Below are positions 16,872 to 24,979 of a DNA stretch of 64,000 nt, piece after piece (the stretch's first letter is position 1; the number at the start of each line of letters is the position of its first letter). The DNA comes from Oscillospiraceae bacterium (GTDB taxonomy: Bacteria > Bacillota > Clostridia > Oscillospirales > Ruminococcaceae). The position numbers and the translations under genes are program-made. The stretch covers positions 1-64,000 of the forward strand of contig JAJQHD010000055.1 of NCBI GenBank assembly GCA_021199855.1. Reading direction: 5' to 3'. Below the pieces are notes generated by a model that had not been told where the DNA came from, searched no databases, and saw only the letters and a list, made by a program, of their open reading frames with translations.

Positions 16872-17357
16872 ATGCATATCATCGCTTTTTCCGACTCCCA
16901 CGGTCTCCACGCCCGGGTCGAGGATCTTATAAAGAAAACCAAGGACACAACCGACATCTATCTCTTTGCGGGAGATGTTCTGAAAGACGTCCGCAATATT
17001 TCCGAGATGTTTCCCCGGGTGAAGCTCGTAACCGTCCCCGGCAACTGCGACTATACCTCAGGCGACATGCCGATTCAGGTAGTCAATGCCGCCGGAAAGA
17101 AGATTATCCTGACTCACGGGCATCTCCACCACGTCAAATATGGGCTCGAGAGCTTGCAGGAGCTTGCGTACCAGAACCGTGCCGACGTCGTTGTCTATGG
17201 ACACACCCATTGCAGAGCCGTCGACTATATAAACGGCATCTACTATGTCAATCCGGGGAGTCTGGCTCTGCCGAAGGACGGTCTTCCGCCGTCCTATGCC
17301 ACTATCGACATTTTCCCGAATGAAAAGGGCATACTCGTCGCAACGGTTGACTATTGA
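16872..17357 (+). CDS. YfcE/MJ0936-type phosphodiesterase
   Basis: A 161-residue metallophosphoesterase starting at MHIIAFSDSHG. Metal ligands are in FSDSHG, AGDVLKD, GNCD, THGH and GHTHC. Family members hydrolyse small phosphodiesters in vitro; the physiological substrate is unknown. The start follows GAAAGAGGTG, immediately after the repeat at 16779-16856, so that repeat is in its promoter/leader region. araD follows 61 bases later on the same strand. Confidence 0.88.
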   Translation: MHIIAFSDSHGLHARVEDLIKKTKDTTDIYLFAGDVLKDVRNISEMFPRVKLVTVPGNCDYTSGDMPIQVVNAAGKKIILTHGHLHHVKYGLESLQELAYQNRADVVVYGHTHCRAVDYINGIYYVNPGSLALPKDGLPPSYATIDIFPNEKGILVATVDY

Positions 17358-17418
17358 CAGTATATGAGAACAGAAGCAAAATGTTGACTTATAAAAACCA
17401 TTGAAAGGAAGATTAGTT

Positions 17419-18117
17419 ATGCTGGAACAACTGAAAAAAGAGGTCTGGGAGGCAAACATGCTCCTCCCGAAATTCGGACTTGTCACCTTCACCTGGGGCA
17501 ACGTCTCGGGAATCGACCGTGAAAGCGGGCTCGTCGTCATCAAGCCGTCTGGCGTTGAGTACGACACGATGAAGCCGGAGGACATGGTTGTTGTGGATTT
17601 GAACGGCAAAGTCGTCGAGGGAGACCTGAACCCGTCGTCCGACACTCCGACACACGTCGAGTTCTACAAGGCTTTCCCGAACATCGGCGGCATCACCCAC
17701 ACCCATTCGTCTTATGCAACTTCGTTCGCCCAGGCAGGACGTGGAGTTCCCGCACTCGGAACCACCCACGGCGACTATTTCTACGGCGAAATCCCATGCA
17801 CAAGGAAGATGACTCCCGAAGAAATCGCCGGCGAATACGAAAAGAACACCGGTCTTGTCATAATCGAGACCTTCAAGGACAAGGACCCCGACGCAATCCC
17901 TGCGGTTCTCGTTCATTCCCACGGACCCTTCACCTGGGGCAAGAACGCCGTCGACTCTGTTCACCACGCCGTAATCCTCGAAGAGTGCGCCAAGATGGCA
18001 ATCCGTGCCTACGCCCTCAATCCTGAGCTTCAACCGATGCAACAGGAGCTCCTTGATAAGCACTATCTCAGGAAACATGGAGCGAATGCTTATTATGGGC
18101 AGAAAGGAAAACTATGA
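17419..18117 (+). CDS. araD: L-ribulose-5-phosphate 4-epimerase
   Basis: A 232-residue class II aldolase-family epimerase that converts L-ribulose 5-phosphate to D-xylulose 5-phosphate. Family marks are [39 protein letters not shown] (zinc His pair) and the later [12 protein letters not shown] with the third His. The ATG at 17419 follows AAAGGAAG and gives the standard length. No araA or araB is nearby. Its stop overlaps the start of the acetyltransferase gene (ATGA). Confidence 0.93.
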   Translation: MLEQLKKEVWEANMLLPKFGLVTFTWGNVSGIDRESGLVVIKPSGVEYDTMKPEDMVVVDLNGKVVEGDLNPSSDTPTHVEFYKAFPNIGGITHTHSSYATSFAQAGRGVPALGTTHGDYFYGEIPCTRKMTPEEIAGEYEKNTGLVIIETFKDKDPDAIPAVLVHSHGPFTWGKNAVDSVHHAVILEECAKMAIRAYALNPELQPMQQELLDKHYLRKHGANAYYGQKGKL

Positions 18118-18666
18118 CATTCCCACCCAAAACAATAACCCTTAAAGACGGTCGCAAAGCCATCTTCCGCAGTCCTGAGCTCTCCGACTGCCCGGCTTTG
18201 ATTAACTATCTCCTCACCACCGCCACCGAGACCGATTTCCTCATGTCCGACCCGAGGGAATCGAGCAGGTGGGAAGGCGAAGAGGGCTTACGAAGAGAAC
18301 AGGAGATTATCGAAGGCTTTATCTCGTCGCCCGACAAGCTGATGATATGTTGCTTTGTTGACGGTGAACTTGCCGGGAACTGCTCCATAAGCTACAACAC
18401 CCGCCTCAAAACTGCCCACCGTGCCACTGTCGGCGAAAAAGTACTGGGGCTTAGGCATCGGCACTGCCATGTTCAATGAGCTCATACAGAATGCCTATGA
18501 GCGCGGCGGCATCATGCAGATTGAGCTTGATTATCTCGAAGGCAACACCCGGGCTCTCGGTCTCTACACAAAAATGGGCTTCAAGGAAGTCGCCCACAAG
18601 CCAAACGCTGTCAAACTCGCCGACGGAACACTTTTGGACGAGATTTCGATGATAAAGCTTCTGTGA
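18114..18666 (+). pseudogene. GNAT acetyltransferase, frameshifted
   Basis: The first frame (18114-18479) encodes the N-terminal half of a RimJ/GNAT-type N-acetyltransferase up to NTRLKTAHRATVG. The second frame (from about 18435) continues with AKKYWGLGIGTAMFNELI, the acetyl-CoA binding motif, and ends at 18666. The junction is in GTCGGCGAAAAAGTAC near 18430-18443, and a +1 frame change is needed. A normal family member would read through here, so the gene is either inactivated by a small deletion or affected by a sequence error. It overlaps the araD stop codon. Confidence 0.8.
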
Positions 18667-18718
18667 AACCATCCCCGAAATAATCGCAGAAAAATTATCA
18701 AAATCTCGCGTAAACCCC

Positions 18719-18747
18719 TTGACAAGCTCCCCATAATGGTGTATACT
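18719..18747 (+). promoter_or_regulatory. Promoter of the 39-residue membrane peptide gene
   Basis: Consensus TTGACA (18719-18724), 17-base spacer, TATACT (18742-18747). Confidence 0.8.
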
Positions 18748-18754
18748 ATAGACA

Positions 18755-18819
18755 GTTAGCAGAGGCTAACAAAAATCAGCCTCTGCTAAAATAAAGTCAC
18801 AAAGTTAGCTTAGACTAAC
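18755..18819 (+). promoter_or_regulatory. Paired DtxR-like palindromes and a 12-base stem
   Basis: Two palindromes of the form GTTAG-N6-CTAAC lie at 18755-18770 and 18804-18819. The pattern resembles operators of DtxR/IdeR/MntR-type metal regulators. The first also pairs with AGCCTCTGCTAA (18778-18789) in a perfect 12-base stem. They sit at and just after the expected transcription start, a good place for a repressor. Confidence 0.55.
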
Positions 18820-18837
18820 TGAAAGGAGAGCCGAAAA

Positions 18838-18957
18838 ATGATCATTACTATTTTAGAACTTATAGCCGCTTTAGCAGTTTCAACTGCCGTATTCTTTGCA
18901 ACAAGCCTTGTAAAACGGCTCTGCCGGGAAGCTCTTGCGAAGAGCCGTACGGCGTAA
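18838..18957 (+). CDS. 39-residue single-pass membrane peptide
   Basis: A short gene with a good ribosome binding site (GAAAGGAGAG, 8-9 bases before ATG). It has a strong promoter and operator-like palindromes upstream. The product is MIITILELIAALAVSTAVFF, then ATSLVKRLCR and a basic tail ending SRTA: one membrane helix (about 2-26) and a cytoplasmic, positively charged end. No family recognised. The palindromes suggest metal control; a role in metal uptake or as a small regulator of a transporter is only a guess. Confidence 0.6.
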   Translation: MIITILELIAALAVSTAVFFATSLVKRLCREALAKSRTA

Positions 18958-18997
18958 GCCAGTCAGATTGTCACTCCACCTTTTATACACATTTCAC

Positions 18998-19030
18998 AAA
19001 AGCCGACCAGTTCCTCAAAAACCGGTCGGC
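18998..19030 (-). terminator. Terminator after trmB
   Basis: Stem GCCGACC / GGTCGGC (19002-19008 and 19024-19030). On the minus strand it is followed by TTTTGTG, just after the trmB stop. Confidence 0.65.
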
Positions 19031-19050
19031 GTTCTCCTTTATATCAGGTT

Positions 19051-19731
19051 TTATTTCCTCTTCCAAGCCTCAAGCCGATAAATCGGCAAGCCCATATCCG
19101 AAAATTTCTGCTCATACTCGGTGACAATATTGCCCTCAAAGTTGCTGTGGTGCAGGTCGAGACTCACGTTCCGAAGGACGAACCCGTACTCTGAAAACTC
19201 CTGAATCGAGAACTCAAAGAATTCCCGATTGTCGGTCTTCTGGAAGATTCCGGCGTCCGGCTTCAGAAACTGGTCGTAGATTTTGAGGAAGTTGTGGTGG
19301 GTCAGGCGGTGGACGGCATAGCTCTTCTTGGGATAAGGGCAGCTGAAATTGAGGTAGAGCCCGGAAATTGAGCCGTCCGGGATGAACTTCTCAAGATAGT
19401 TCGCGTCAGCCCGAAGTAAAATCAGGTTCGGAATCTCCTCTGCAATAGTCTTCTCAGCCGCCTCAACGATGACGTTTGAAGTCTTCTCGATTGCAAGGAT
19501 ATTGAGTCCCGGCTCACGCTTTGCAAGCTCCCTTGCAAACTGTCCCTTTCCGCAACCGATTTCCATGATGATGGGGTTGTCGTTGCCGAAAAGAGAAGGC
19601 AAATCGAGATATTCTTTCTTTTCGACAGAAGTCACAAAGTTCCTGTCCTCGCAGTTTAAGATTATCAGCTTTCCGGTTTCAATGCACTTTTCAAGCCTTT
19701 CTTCAAGGTGTGCCTTTTTCCTCATTCGCAT
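19051..19731 (-). CDS. trmB: tRNA (guanine-46-N7)-methyltransferase
   Basis: A 226-residue SAM-dependent enzyme that methylates G46 in tRNA. The SAM loop is MEIGCGKGQFARELA, followed by AIEKTSNVIVEA, LLRADANYL and the substrate-binding FSCPYPKKSYAVHRLTH. The last segment TEYEQKFSDMGLPIYRLEAW is typical of the family C-terminus. It overlaps the galK stop by 10 bases, so it is translated in the same operon. Confidence 0.93.
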   Translation of the reverse strand: MRMRKKAHLEERLEKCIETGKLIILNCEDRNFVTSVEKKEYLDLPSLFGNDNPIIMEIGCGKGQFARELAKREPGLNILAIEKTSNVIVEAAEKTIAEEIPNLILLRADANYLEKFIPDGSISGLYLNFSCPYPKKSYAVHRLTHHNFLKIYDQFLKPDAGIFQKTDNREFFEFSIQEFSEYGFVLRNVSLDLHHSNFEGNIVTEYEQKFSDMGLPIYRLEAWKRK

Positions 19732-20960
19732 GAGACTATTACCTCAGTTCCGCCGACCGGACGAATCTTCAGGGCATAAACACTGCCTTCGCCGAAGACC
19801 TTTTCCATGCCGACTCTGTAGCTTTCAAGCATTTCGTCTGGAACATAAGCCTGAATCGTTCCTGCAAATCCGCCGCCGTGGACTCTCGTAGCTCCCTTTC
19901 CGGCGAGTAGTTTCTCACTCATATAGAGCCCAAGAGAAACTCCCTGCTCGGTGGGAACGGAGGAGGCATAGACATTCTGGAGGTACTTATAGGAGCTGTC
20001 CCCGGAAGCCTTGATAACGCTTAAATACTTCTCAAAATCGCCGTCTTCAATGGCTTTTACAAGCTCGTCCACTCTCTTGTTTTCATCGAAGAAGTGAAGT
20101 GCTCTGAGAACTGCTCTGTCTCCAAGAATCTCTCTAAGCTTTGGGAGATTGTTTATGACATCGTCAATGGTGAGCTCTCTTAAAACTTCCTTGTCGAGCA
20201 TAGCGGCAACCGCCTTCATCTCAGCCGGGACTGCGGCATACTCAGGGGTCATGTGCGCATGATTTCCCTTCGTGTCGACAATGCAGACGCTGCAACCGTA
20301 CTTTCCCAAATCGAGAGAAAGTGCCTTGACAACCGGTTTTTCCAGGTCTTCAAAATCGATTCCGACAACTCCGCCGACGGAGGATGCCATCTGGTCCATA
20401 AGTCCCGAGGGCTTGCCGAAGTAGACGTTTTCGGCATATTGTGCAATCTGAGCCGCCTCGATGTCGGAAACTTTACCGTCGTTGTAGAGATGGCTTAAAA
20501 TCGTGACTAGAAGAACCTCAAAAGCGGCAGACGAGGAAAGCCCCGAGCCTTTAAGAACATTCGACTGCGTGTAAGCCGTGAATCCGCCAACCTTGTAGCC
20601 GCGGTTTTTCAAGCCCATGCAGACGCCTCTGATAAGCGAAGCCGAAGTGTTCTTTTCACTCTCGTGGACGTCGAGATTTCTCGTGTCTACGGTGTCAATC
20701 GGGAAGCCCTCCGACTTGATGGTGATGACGCCGTCGGTCTGAGGCTTGACAGCCGCAAATACGTCAAGGTTTACCGCCGCCGCAACGACACGTCCACGGT
20801 TGTGGTCGGTGTGGTTTCCGCAGATTTCGGTGCGTCCGGGAGCCGAGAAGAACCTGGTCGCCGGATACTTGAAGAGTGCTTCAAACTCGCTCGTGACATG
20901 CGCAAAGCGAGTTTTTGCGTCTTCTGACTGATAGAGATTTTCAAAATTGGTGGTGCTCAT
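19722..20960 (-). CDS. galK: Galactokinase
   Basis: A 412-residue GHMP kinase that phosphorylates galactose at C1 in the Leloir pathway. Signatures are the sugar-binding SAPGRTEICGNHTDHNRG, the ATP loop NVLKGSGLSSSAAFEVLL and the C-terminal ATRVHGGGFAGTIQA. No other gal gene is nearby; it is followed by trmB and preceded by rodA on the same strand. Confidence 0.95.
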   Translation of the reverse strand: MSTTNFENLYQSEDAKTRFAHVTSEFEALFKYPATRFFSAPGRTEICGNHTDHNRGRVVAAAVNLDVFAAVKPQTDGVITIKSEGFPIDTVDTRNLDVHESEKNTSASLIRGVCMGLKNRGYKVGGFTAYTQSNVLKGSGLSSSAAFEVLLVTILSHLYNDGKVSDIEAAQIAQYAENVYFGKPSGLMDQMASSVGGVVGIDFEDLEKPVVKALSLDLGKYGCSVCIVDTKGNHAHMTPEYAAVPAEMKAVAAMLDKEVLRELTIDDVINNLPKLREILGDRAVLRALHFFDENKRVDELVKAIEDGDFEKYLSVIKASGDSSYKYLQNVYASSVPTEQGVSLGLYMSEKLLAGKGATRVHGGGFAGTIQAYVPDEMLESYRVGMEKVFGEGSVYALKIRPVGGTEVIVSCE

Positions 20961-20978
20961 TTTGGTTTCCTCGTTTCT

Positions 20979-22142
20979 TTATTTCTTTTTGAATAGAGTA
21001 TCAAATTTAGCGCTGTGGAAGTGGACGCTCATCACAAGTCCCATTGCGACGGTGATTGAAAGCATCGACGAGCCTCCTGCGGAGAAGAAGGGAAGCGGAA
21101 TTCCGATAACCGGAGTAATCCCGACGCACATGCCGATGTTGAGTACACAGTGGATGAACAGATAGGCGAATACTCCCATGCAGATGCATCTTCCAAGCGT
21201 GTCAGATGCTCGCAAGCTGTTCCACAGGATTCTCAGGCATATAACGCCCAATAAAATCACAATCGTAAGGCAACCGATATACCCGAGAGTCTGCCCGGCG
21301 TAGGAGAAGATAAAGTCGCTGTGGCAGACGGGGACATAGGAGTAATCTCCGCCGAAGAGACCTTTTCCCGTGAGCTGTCCCGAGCCGATTGCGATTAGCG
21401 ACTTGTTCACCTGATAGAGTGAATCCTCCGTCGCATACTCAGCCGGATTTATGATTGCAAGAATCCTGTTTTTATGTACCGGTTGCAGATAGAAGTTCCA
21501 TAAGAGATAGAACACAATCGGCGTGGCGACACACGCTCCCAGGATATACTTCCACGAAATCCCGGCGGCAAACACAATCGCCAGGAATATAACGACAAAT
21601 ACGATAGCCGTTCCGTCATCGCCCTGAAGCATTATAAGAGCAATCGGAATTGCGGCATGGGCGCAGAGAGCAAGGATATTCAGTGGATTATTGAAGAAAT
21701 CCTGAGTCTTGAAGCAGTGGTAGGACAGCGAAAGTATGAACGCAAGCTTCAGAAATTCCGATGGCTGGAGACTGAACGAGCCAATCATTATCCATGCCTG
21801 GTCATCCGAACCCTCAAGCCCGGAAGTGCCGAGACTTGTGAAGGTAAGAAGCGTAAGCCCGATTGTCAGCGGCAGGTATATGAACCAGAGCTTTGAGAAT
21901 TTTCTGTAGTCAAGCGCCGCCAGGAAAAGAGATATGATTATGCCGACCAATGCGGCGAAAAATTGAGTTTTGACGGTCGATGAGCTGATTGTGGCGTTGG
22001 TGATGGTCTGGGTCTCGCTGTTCACCATGAGCGAATAGAGGAGAAGTATTCCCAGATAACAGCAGGCAAGAACGAGAGCCAGCAACAGCTTGTCAAGCCT
22101 TCTTAGGTATCTGCCGACGGCAGAAAGTGCAGTTTTGAGCAT
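20979..22142 (-). CDS. rodA: RodA/FtsW/SpoVE-family peptidoglycan polymerase
   Basis: A 387-residue SEDS protein with about ten membrane helices. Family signatures include LQPSEFLKLAF, SLYQVNKSLIAIGSGQLTGKGL and TPVIGIPLPFFSAGGSSML near the C-terminus. SEDS proteins polymerise glycan strands from lipid II with a partner class B PBP. The lack of division genes favours RodA over FtsW, but that is inference. The start MLKTAL follows GAAGGAGG. Confidence 0.85.
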   Translation of the reverse strand: MLKTALSAVGRYLRRLDKLLLALVLACCYLGILLLYSLMVNSETQTITNATISSSTVKTQFFAALVGIIISLFLAALDYRKFSKLWFIYLPLTIGLTLLTFTSLGTSGLEGSDDQAWIMIGSFSLQPSEFLKLAFILSLSYHCFKTQDFFNNPLNILALCAHAAIPIALIMLQGDDGTAIVFVVIFLAIVFAAGISWKYILGACVATPIVFYLLWNFYLQPVHKNRILAIINPAEYATEDSLYQVNKSLIAIGSGQLTGKGLFGGDYSYVPVCHSDFIFSYAGQTLGYIGCLTIVILLGVICLRILWNSLRASDTLGRCICMGVFAYLFIHCVLNIGMCVGITPVIGIPLPFFSAGGSSMLSITVAMGLVMSVHFHSAKFDTLFKKK

Positions 22143-22325
22143 GAGACCTCCTTCTTTCAAGTTTAACTGAGCTTATTGTAGCATATCAGCCCCACTTTTT
22201 CAACTCAAAATCGCCAAACTGACAAAATTTAATCTTGTATTTTTCTGAAAATGTGCTATGATATATGTAAGGGTGTCGGAGTCCGGCACTCGGTACTTCC
22301 AAAAATCTTCAAGGAGGAACGAACA

Positions 22326-22496
22326 ATGGCTTACAGAATCACTGAAGAGTGTGTTAAGTGCGGTGCTTGCGCAGCAGAGTGCCCCGTTGAGGCAATCACC
22401 GAGGGCGACGAGACCTACGTTATCGATCCCGATACCTGCATCTCCTGCGGCAACTGCCAGGCAGTCTGCCCCGTCGGCGCACCTGTAGAGGAATAA
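22326..22496 (+). CDS. 2[4Fe-4S] clostridial-type ferredoxin
   Basis: A 56-residue low-potential electron carrier with two CxxCxxCxxxCP cluster motifs (CVKCGACAAECP and CISCGNCQAVCP). The start has AAGGAGGA 6-8 bases upstream; upstream frame extension is rejected. It is a single gene with its own terminator. It could supply electrons to the FTR-like protein at 15426, but that is only an inference. Confidence 0.95.
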   Translation: MAYRITEECVKCGACAAECPVEAITEGDETYVIDPDTCISCGNCQAVCPVGAPVEE

Positions 22497-22515
22497 TCCC
22501 CTTACTTAGTAGAAA

Positions 22516-22545
22516 AGAGCTCCCAAACTGGGGGCTCTTTTTTTC
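22516..22545 (+). terminator. Terminator of the ferredoxin gene
   Basis: AGAGCTCCC / GGGGGCTCT stem followed by seven T; lies tail to tail with the thioesterase gene. Confidence 0.85.
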
Positions 22546-23250
22546 TTATGAAATAACCTCCACCGCCGTATACGTCTTTCCATCCTCATCCGCCAAATTC
22601 ACGAAACAGCTATTGTCCACAGTAGCAATCTTCGGATAGATGGTGTCGCCGAGGTGCGCCTGGCGCTTGTACTCAACTCTCAGTTCCTTGATACTTGAAA
22701 TATCCGGCATCAGCCCGAGAGCAATTTCAATGTATCTTGCGTTGTTGACATGGTGGTTGAGGTCGATGTCATCGGCTCTTACGGGAATCGGTGCGACTTC
22801 GGTCATATTATCCGGCAAACTGAGCTTTCTCGGGGCATAGTCCATCTCGATTCTCTCATCAAGGCTGTAGGCGGCTTTTTCTTCCTCCGGAGGTCTTGCG
22901 GGTCTGCCGGTCTCGGTGTTTACGTAAACCCAGATTGAATTTGCTTTGACAAGAGTCTTCCCCAACTTGTCCGATATGATAAAGTTTCGGTGACCGTAGC
23001 AACTTGTGAACTCATAGGGTCTCGTTTCAACGGTGATTTCGTCGTAGAGCTTCGGGCAGTCCTCCAATATCACCTGCCAGCTTGAAAGAAGCCATACCCG
23101 ATGGTTTGCGTTCAGATATTTAAGTCCCACGCCGATAGATTCGCAGTGGAGCATGACGCAGTCCTGCATGTAGTTCATAAGGCTTCCAAGCTTCAGTTTG
23201 CCCTGCTCGTCCGTCTCACTGAACCGGACCTGCCCACTCATCTGATACAT
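22546..23250 (-). CDS. Acyl-ACP thioesterase
   Basis: A 234-residue double hot-dog thioesterase that releases fatty acids from acyl carrier protein. N-terminal hot dog (1-120) contains VRFSETDEQGKLKLGSLMNYMQD and YGHRNFIIS; the second (about 145-234) has the catalytic DIDLNHHVNNARYIE. The start MYQMSGQ follows GGGAGG. Bacterial members are common in anaerobic Firmicutes. Confidence 0.9.
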   Translation of the reverse strand: MYQMSGQVRFSETDEQGKLKLGSLMNYMQDCVMLHCESIGVGLKYLNANHRVWLLSSWQVILEDCPKLYDEITVETRPYEFTSCYGHRNFIISDKLGKTLVKANSIWVYVNTETGRPARPPEEEKAAYSLDERIEMDYAPRKLSLPDNMTEVAPIPVRADDIDLNHHVNNARYIEIALGLMPDISSIKELRVEYKRQAHLGDTIYPKIATVDNSCFVNLADEDGKTYTAVEVIS

Positions 23251-23409
23251 AAAAATTCCTCCCAAACAGTTGCTTTTAATCTCTTAATATTATAGTAGCA
23301 TTTTCCGGAATCGTCAAGGGACAAAATCGAGAGAAAGTCGTCTAAAGCTGTATTAGAATTTTAAAAATTTCTCACCCAGACATTTTTCTCAGAAGCTAAG
23401 AACTTTATA

Positions 23410-23435
23410 TTGACATTTGCGGGGGGTACTATAAT
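23410..23435 (+). promoter_or_regulatory. Promoter with a G6 tract in a short spacer
   Basis: TTGACA (23410-23415) and TATAAT (23430-23435) are both consensus but separated by only 14 bases. The spacer holds six G (23421-23426) followed by TA. Three more G would give the optimal 17, so promoter strength should depend on tract length. Confidence 0.5.
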
Positions 23436-23471
23436 GGAGGTATAAAAAATATTTCTTCAGAAGGACGATTC

Positions 23472-23702
23472 ATGTTGATGGATGAAAAAGAAAAGGCGGC
23501 AAAAGCCCGCAGACGCAAGCATATCGACCGCAAGCGATACTATGCCAAGACCGCAAATCTCTATCCGAAGCGTGCCTGGACTGCAGAGGAAAAGCAGCTG
23601 GTCCTCGAACACTTCATCCCCGACAGCGAACTGTCCGCAAAAATCCAGCGTTCCGTGAAATCGATTCAGGAAAAACGCAGGAGATTGAAGAAGGAAATTT
23701 AG
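23472..23702 (+). CDS. Small basic protein with a Myb/SANT-like helix region
   Basis: A 76-residue highly basic protein. The N-terminal third is Lys/Arg-rich; the rest (RAWTAEEKQLVLEHFIPDSELSAKIQRSVKSIQEKRRRLK) resembles a Myb/SANT-type helix-turn-helix used to read DNA. Ribosome binding site AGAAGGA. It follows the G6 promoter at 23410, so its expression may vary with that tract. Function unknown. Confidence 0.6.
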   Translation: MLMDEKEKAAKARRRKHIDRKRYYAKTANLYPKRAWTAEEKQLVLEHFIPDSELSAKIQRSVKSIQEKRRRLKKEI

Positions 23703-23726
23703 TAAAGTTGGAAAGGCTGAAATGGT

Positions 23727-23852
23727 ATGTATAGAGAACATGCAATGGAAATGTTGTCATTTAATGACGATAGTATATTTGTGTATGCACGCGGAGCTTT
23801 TTCGGGTGGAGAAGAGGAAGTTGAAGAAGAGGAAGAAAGTGGCGGCAGATAG
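23727..23852 (+). CDS. Possible 41-residue acidic peptide
   Basis: Reading frame MYREHAMEMLSFNDDSIF followed by VYARGAFSGG and a run of Glu residues (EEEVEEEEES). GAAAGG lies 10 bases before the ATG, which is weakly placed. It is opposite in charge to the neighbouring basic protein at 23472. I do not recognise it, and the short length makes it uncertain. Confidence 0.3.
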   Translation: MYREHAMEMLSFNDDSIFVYARGAFSGGEEEVEEEEESGGR

Positions 23853-23878
23853 GAAGATAATCAAACGACTATTGAGCG

Positions 23879-23905
23879 GCGCAGAGTGAAATCTGCGCTG
23901 TTTTT
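23879..23905 (+). terminator. Terminator before the Rpn-like gene
   Basis: GCGCAGA / TCTGCGC stem with a 6-base loop and a T run. Confidence 0.75.
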
Positions 23906-23919
23906 GTATCGCACAGTGC

Positions 23920-23948
23920 TTGATTTCCGCACCACTTTGTGCTATAAT
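23920..23948 (+). promoter_or_regulatory. Promoter of the Rpn-like nuclease gene
   Basis: TTGATT (23920-23925), 17-base spacer, TATAAT (23943-23948). It lies inside a possible N-terminal extension of the gene and so decides for the ATG at 23979. Confidence 0.7.
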
Positions 23949-23978
23949 AAAATCACAACAGGAGAATGGGGCGATAAG

Positions 23979-24791
23979 ATGGGCGATTATTCAGAAGTAA
24001 TCCGAAAAGGCGCAGAGGAAATTTTAAAGCAGAATTTGTTTAGCGACACGCTTGCTTCAATTGCGCTGGAAGATATCGGCGCTTGCCAGCACGTCGTCCG
24101 CACGATTCTCGGCAGGGACGACATCGAAATCATCAGTGTGAAAGGACAATATCGCCTGCTGAACATCACCTCGAAAGACACTATCTTAGACGCCTATGCG
24201 CAAGACAGCACCGGTCGGAAAATAAACATTGAAATCCAGCGCAGAGACACTGTCGACCACGCAAGACGCATAAGATATTACGGCTCGATGATTGACAAGA
24301 GTATCTTGGATAAAGGCGCTTATTATGACGAACTTCCGGATGTCTATATAATCTACATCAGCGAGACGGATTTGCTGGATGTGGGCGCAACCGTATACCC
24401 AGTAAAGAAAACTCTTGGTGAATCAGGAAAGCCTTATGATGATGGCAACCACGTAATTTTTGTAAATGCCGCCGTCGATGATGGCAGTGACACAGCAAAA
24501 CTGATGAAATATTTTGAGACAGCAGACCCGGACGATATGAGTCAGGGACCGCTCTCGGAGAGAATTCATTATTTGAAATGCGAAAAAGGAGGCAATGACG
24601 AAATGTGCAAAGCAGCAGAAAATCTTTATAATCAGGGAAGAGCGCAAGGAATTGAACAAGGCAAACTTGAAAACGCTAAAGAAATGGCGATCAGCTTACA
24701 CGAATCAGGTGTAGCTGAGGACTTGATCGCCAAGGCGGCCAACGTCAGCGTCGACCTCGTCAGAAAATGGCTTGGGCTTTCCGTTGCCTGA
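23979..24791 (+). CDS. Rpn/PD-(D/E)XK nuclease family protein
   Basis: A 270-residue protein of the family named PD-(D/E)XK nuclease family transposase or Rpn. The nuclease core is visible in SKDTILDAYAQDSTGRKINIEIQRRD, with the Asp and the E-x-Q of the active site, and in HARRIRYYGSMIDKSIL. The C-terminal part (about 225-270) is helical and repeats the AKEMAISLHESGVAEDLIAK pattern typical of these proteins. Rpn proteins raise recA-independent recombination. It is placed next to the recombinase module but has its own promoter and terminator-like end. Confidence 0.8.
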   Translation: MGDYSEVIRKGAEEILKQNLFSDTLASIALEDIGACQHVVRTILGRDDIEIISVKGQYRLLNITSKDTILDAYAQDSTGRKINIEIQRRDTVDHARRIRYYGSMIDKSILDKGAYYDELPDVYIIYISETDLLDVGATVYPVKKTLGESGKPYDDGNHVIFVNAAVDDGSDTAKLMKYFETADPDDMSQGPLSERIHYLKCEKGGNDEMCKAAENLYNQGRAQGIEQGKLENAKEMAISLHESGVAEDLIAKAANVSVDLVRKWLGLSVA

Positions 24792-24811
24792 CCATTCGTG
24801 ACAAAAATATC

Positions 24812-24877
24812 AGCTCGGCGGGCGTCTCTTTCTGCTGTATTATACCGGCTGGAGAGGCGTTCTGCCTGGCTTTTTTT
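24812..24877 (+). terminator. Probable terminator after the Rpn-like gene
   Basis: Imperfect long hairpin between AGCTCGGCGGGCGTCTCT and AGAGGCGTTCTGCCTGGCT, followed by seven T. Confidence 0.5.
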
Positions 24878-24896
24878 ATGTCCGGAAATCAGAAAG

Positions 24897-24925
24897 TTGC
24901 AATTACGCCTTTATTATGCTAAAAT
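24897..24925 (+). promoter_or_regulatory. Promoter of the recombinase operon
   Basis: TTGCAA (24897-24902), 17-base spacer, TAAAAT (24920-24925), 54 bases before the first recombinase start. Confidence 0.6.
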
Positions 24926-24979
24926 CCAGACATTAAGCAAGCAAATATTTTCAGCTTGTTATCTGAGAGGAGCATAATA

